In this document: piece by piece, positions 11,867-11,940 of the stretch
Position numbering within the stretch: position 1 is the stretch's first letter
Layout of the letters: the number at the start of each line of letters is the position of its first letter
Assembly: GCA_023434465.1 (NCBI GenBank)
Contig: JAEYSQ010000270.1
Location: 1-11,940 of the forward strand
Direction of reading: 5' to 3'
From: Actinomycetes bacterium
Lineage (GTDB): Bacteria; Actinomycetota; Thermoleophilia; Solirubrobacterales; 70-9
DNA: 11,940 bases
Notes under the pieces: model-generated
What the model saw: only the letters and a program-made list of their open reading frames with translations
Told to the model about the DNA's origin: nothing
Database searches by the model: none
Program-made: the position numbers and the translations under genes

Positions 11867-11940
11867 ATGTTCTATAGCTGGATCCCCATGCTCCTGATCG
11901 TGGCCGGTTCGCTGGTGGTCGGGCGCGCCATAACCCGGGC
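11867..11940 (+). CDS. Start of a membrane protein gene, cut by the window edge
   Basis: An open frame from ATG 11867 runs to the end of the window (24 codons). The residues MFYSWIPMLLIVAGSLVVGR form a hydrophobic N-terminal segment, a signal anchor or first transmembrane helix. AGGAGG at 11848-11853 is a strong Shine-Dalgarno but 13 bases away. A second in-frame ATG at 11888 has TATAGC 9 bases before it and could be a separate start. Too short to name; likely co-transcribed with the hydrolase upstream. Confidence 0.55.
   Translation, partial: MFYSWIPMLLIVAGSLVVGRAITR

Overview
High-GC bacterial chromosome, most likely an actinobacterium and plausibly the Thermoleophilia/Solirubrobacterales group. 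The pointers are strong G/C bias at third codon positions, a cysteine-free S4 ribosomal protein encoded alone, -10 boxes of the TAnnnT type placed directly before start codons, tRNA genes without an encoded CCA, and Arg-rich secreted proteins with paired cysteines. The lineage is an inference, since no rRNA is present. The window reads as a stable mix of housekeeping and cell-surface genes. I see no transposase, integrase, phage gene, CRISPR array or plasmid function.

Layout, left to right. At 1-358 (-) is the N-terminus of a secreted S53 (sedolisin/kumamolisin-type) peptidase precursor, cut by the window edge. A single-pass membrane protein with four extracellular cysteines follows at 516-968 (+), then a secreted CHAP-fold cysteine amidase/peptidase at 977-1666 (-). 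A large secreted bipartite protein with a Gly-Asn repeat linker lies at 1833-2999 (-), with its own terminator and an unusual GACC/GGTC-rich upstream region. Next come pdxH (3158-3787, -), a YqgE/AlgH protein (3837-4358, -) and, divergently, rpsD (4463-5083, +) with a strong terminator. An 86-aa protein of unknown function lies at 5287-5547 (-). A 675-aa alkaline-phosphatase-like/polytopic membrane protein (5612-7639, +) is coupled to a small VOC-fold protein (7641-8009, +).

A 16-bp perfect palindrome separates these from two head-to-head serine tRNA genes, tRNA-Ser(CGA) on - and tRNA-Ser(GGA) on +. Then come tadA (8379-8852, -), a secreted/anchored subtilase (8851 or 8929 to 10371, +), a UspA-type stress protein (10372-10821, -), a 49-codon membrane peptide (10902-11051, -), a metallo-beta-lactamase-fold hydrolase (11102-11845, +) and the start of another membrane protein at the right edge.

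Functional themes are envelope and secreted hydrolases (S53, CHAP, subtilase), translation (rpsD, two tRNA-Ser genes, tadA) and vitamin B6 metabolism (pdxH). No multi-gene pathway is visible; most genes look singly transcribed and 5612-8009 is the only clear operon. The most coherent non-coding signal is a repeated promoter arrangement: at least six genes have a TAnnnT box 6-8 bases before the start codon and no Shine-Dalgarno sequence, which predicts leaderless mRNAs. I did not find a convincing new multi-gene system. The best leads are the phosphatase-like membrane protein family, the GACC/GGTC array, and two long hairpins.
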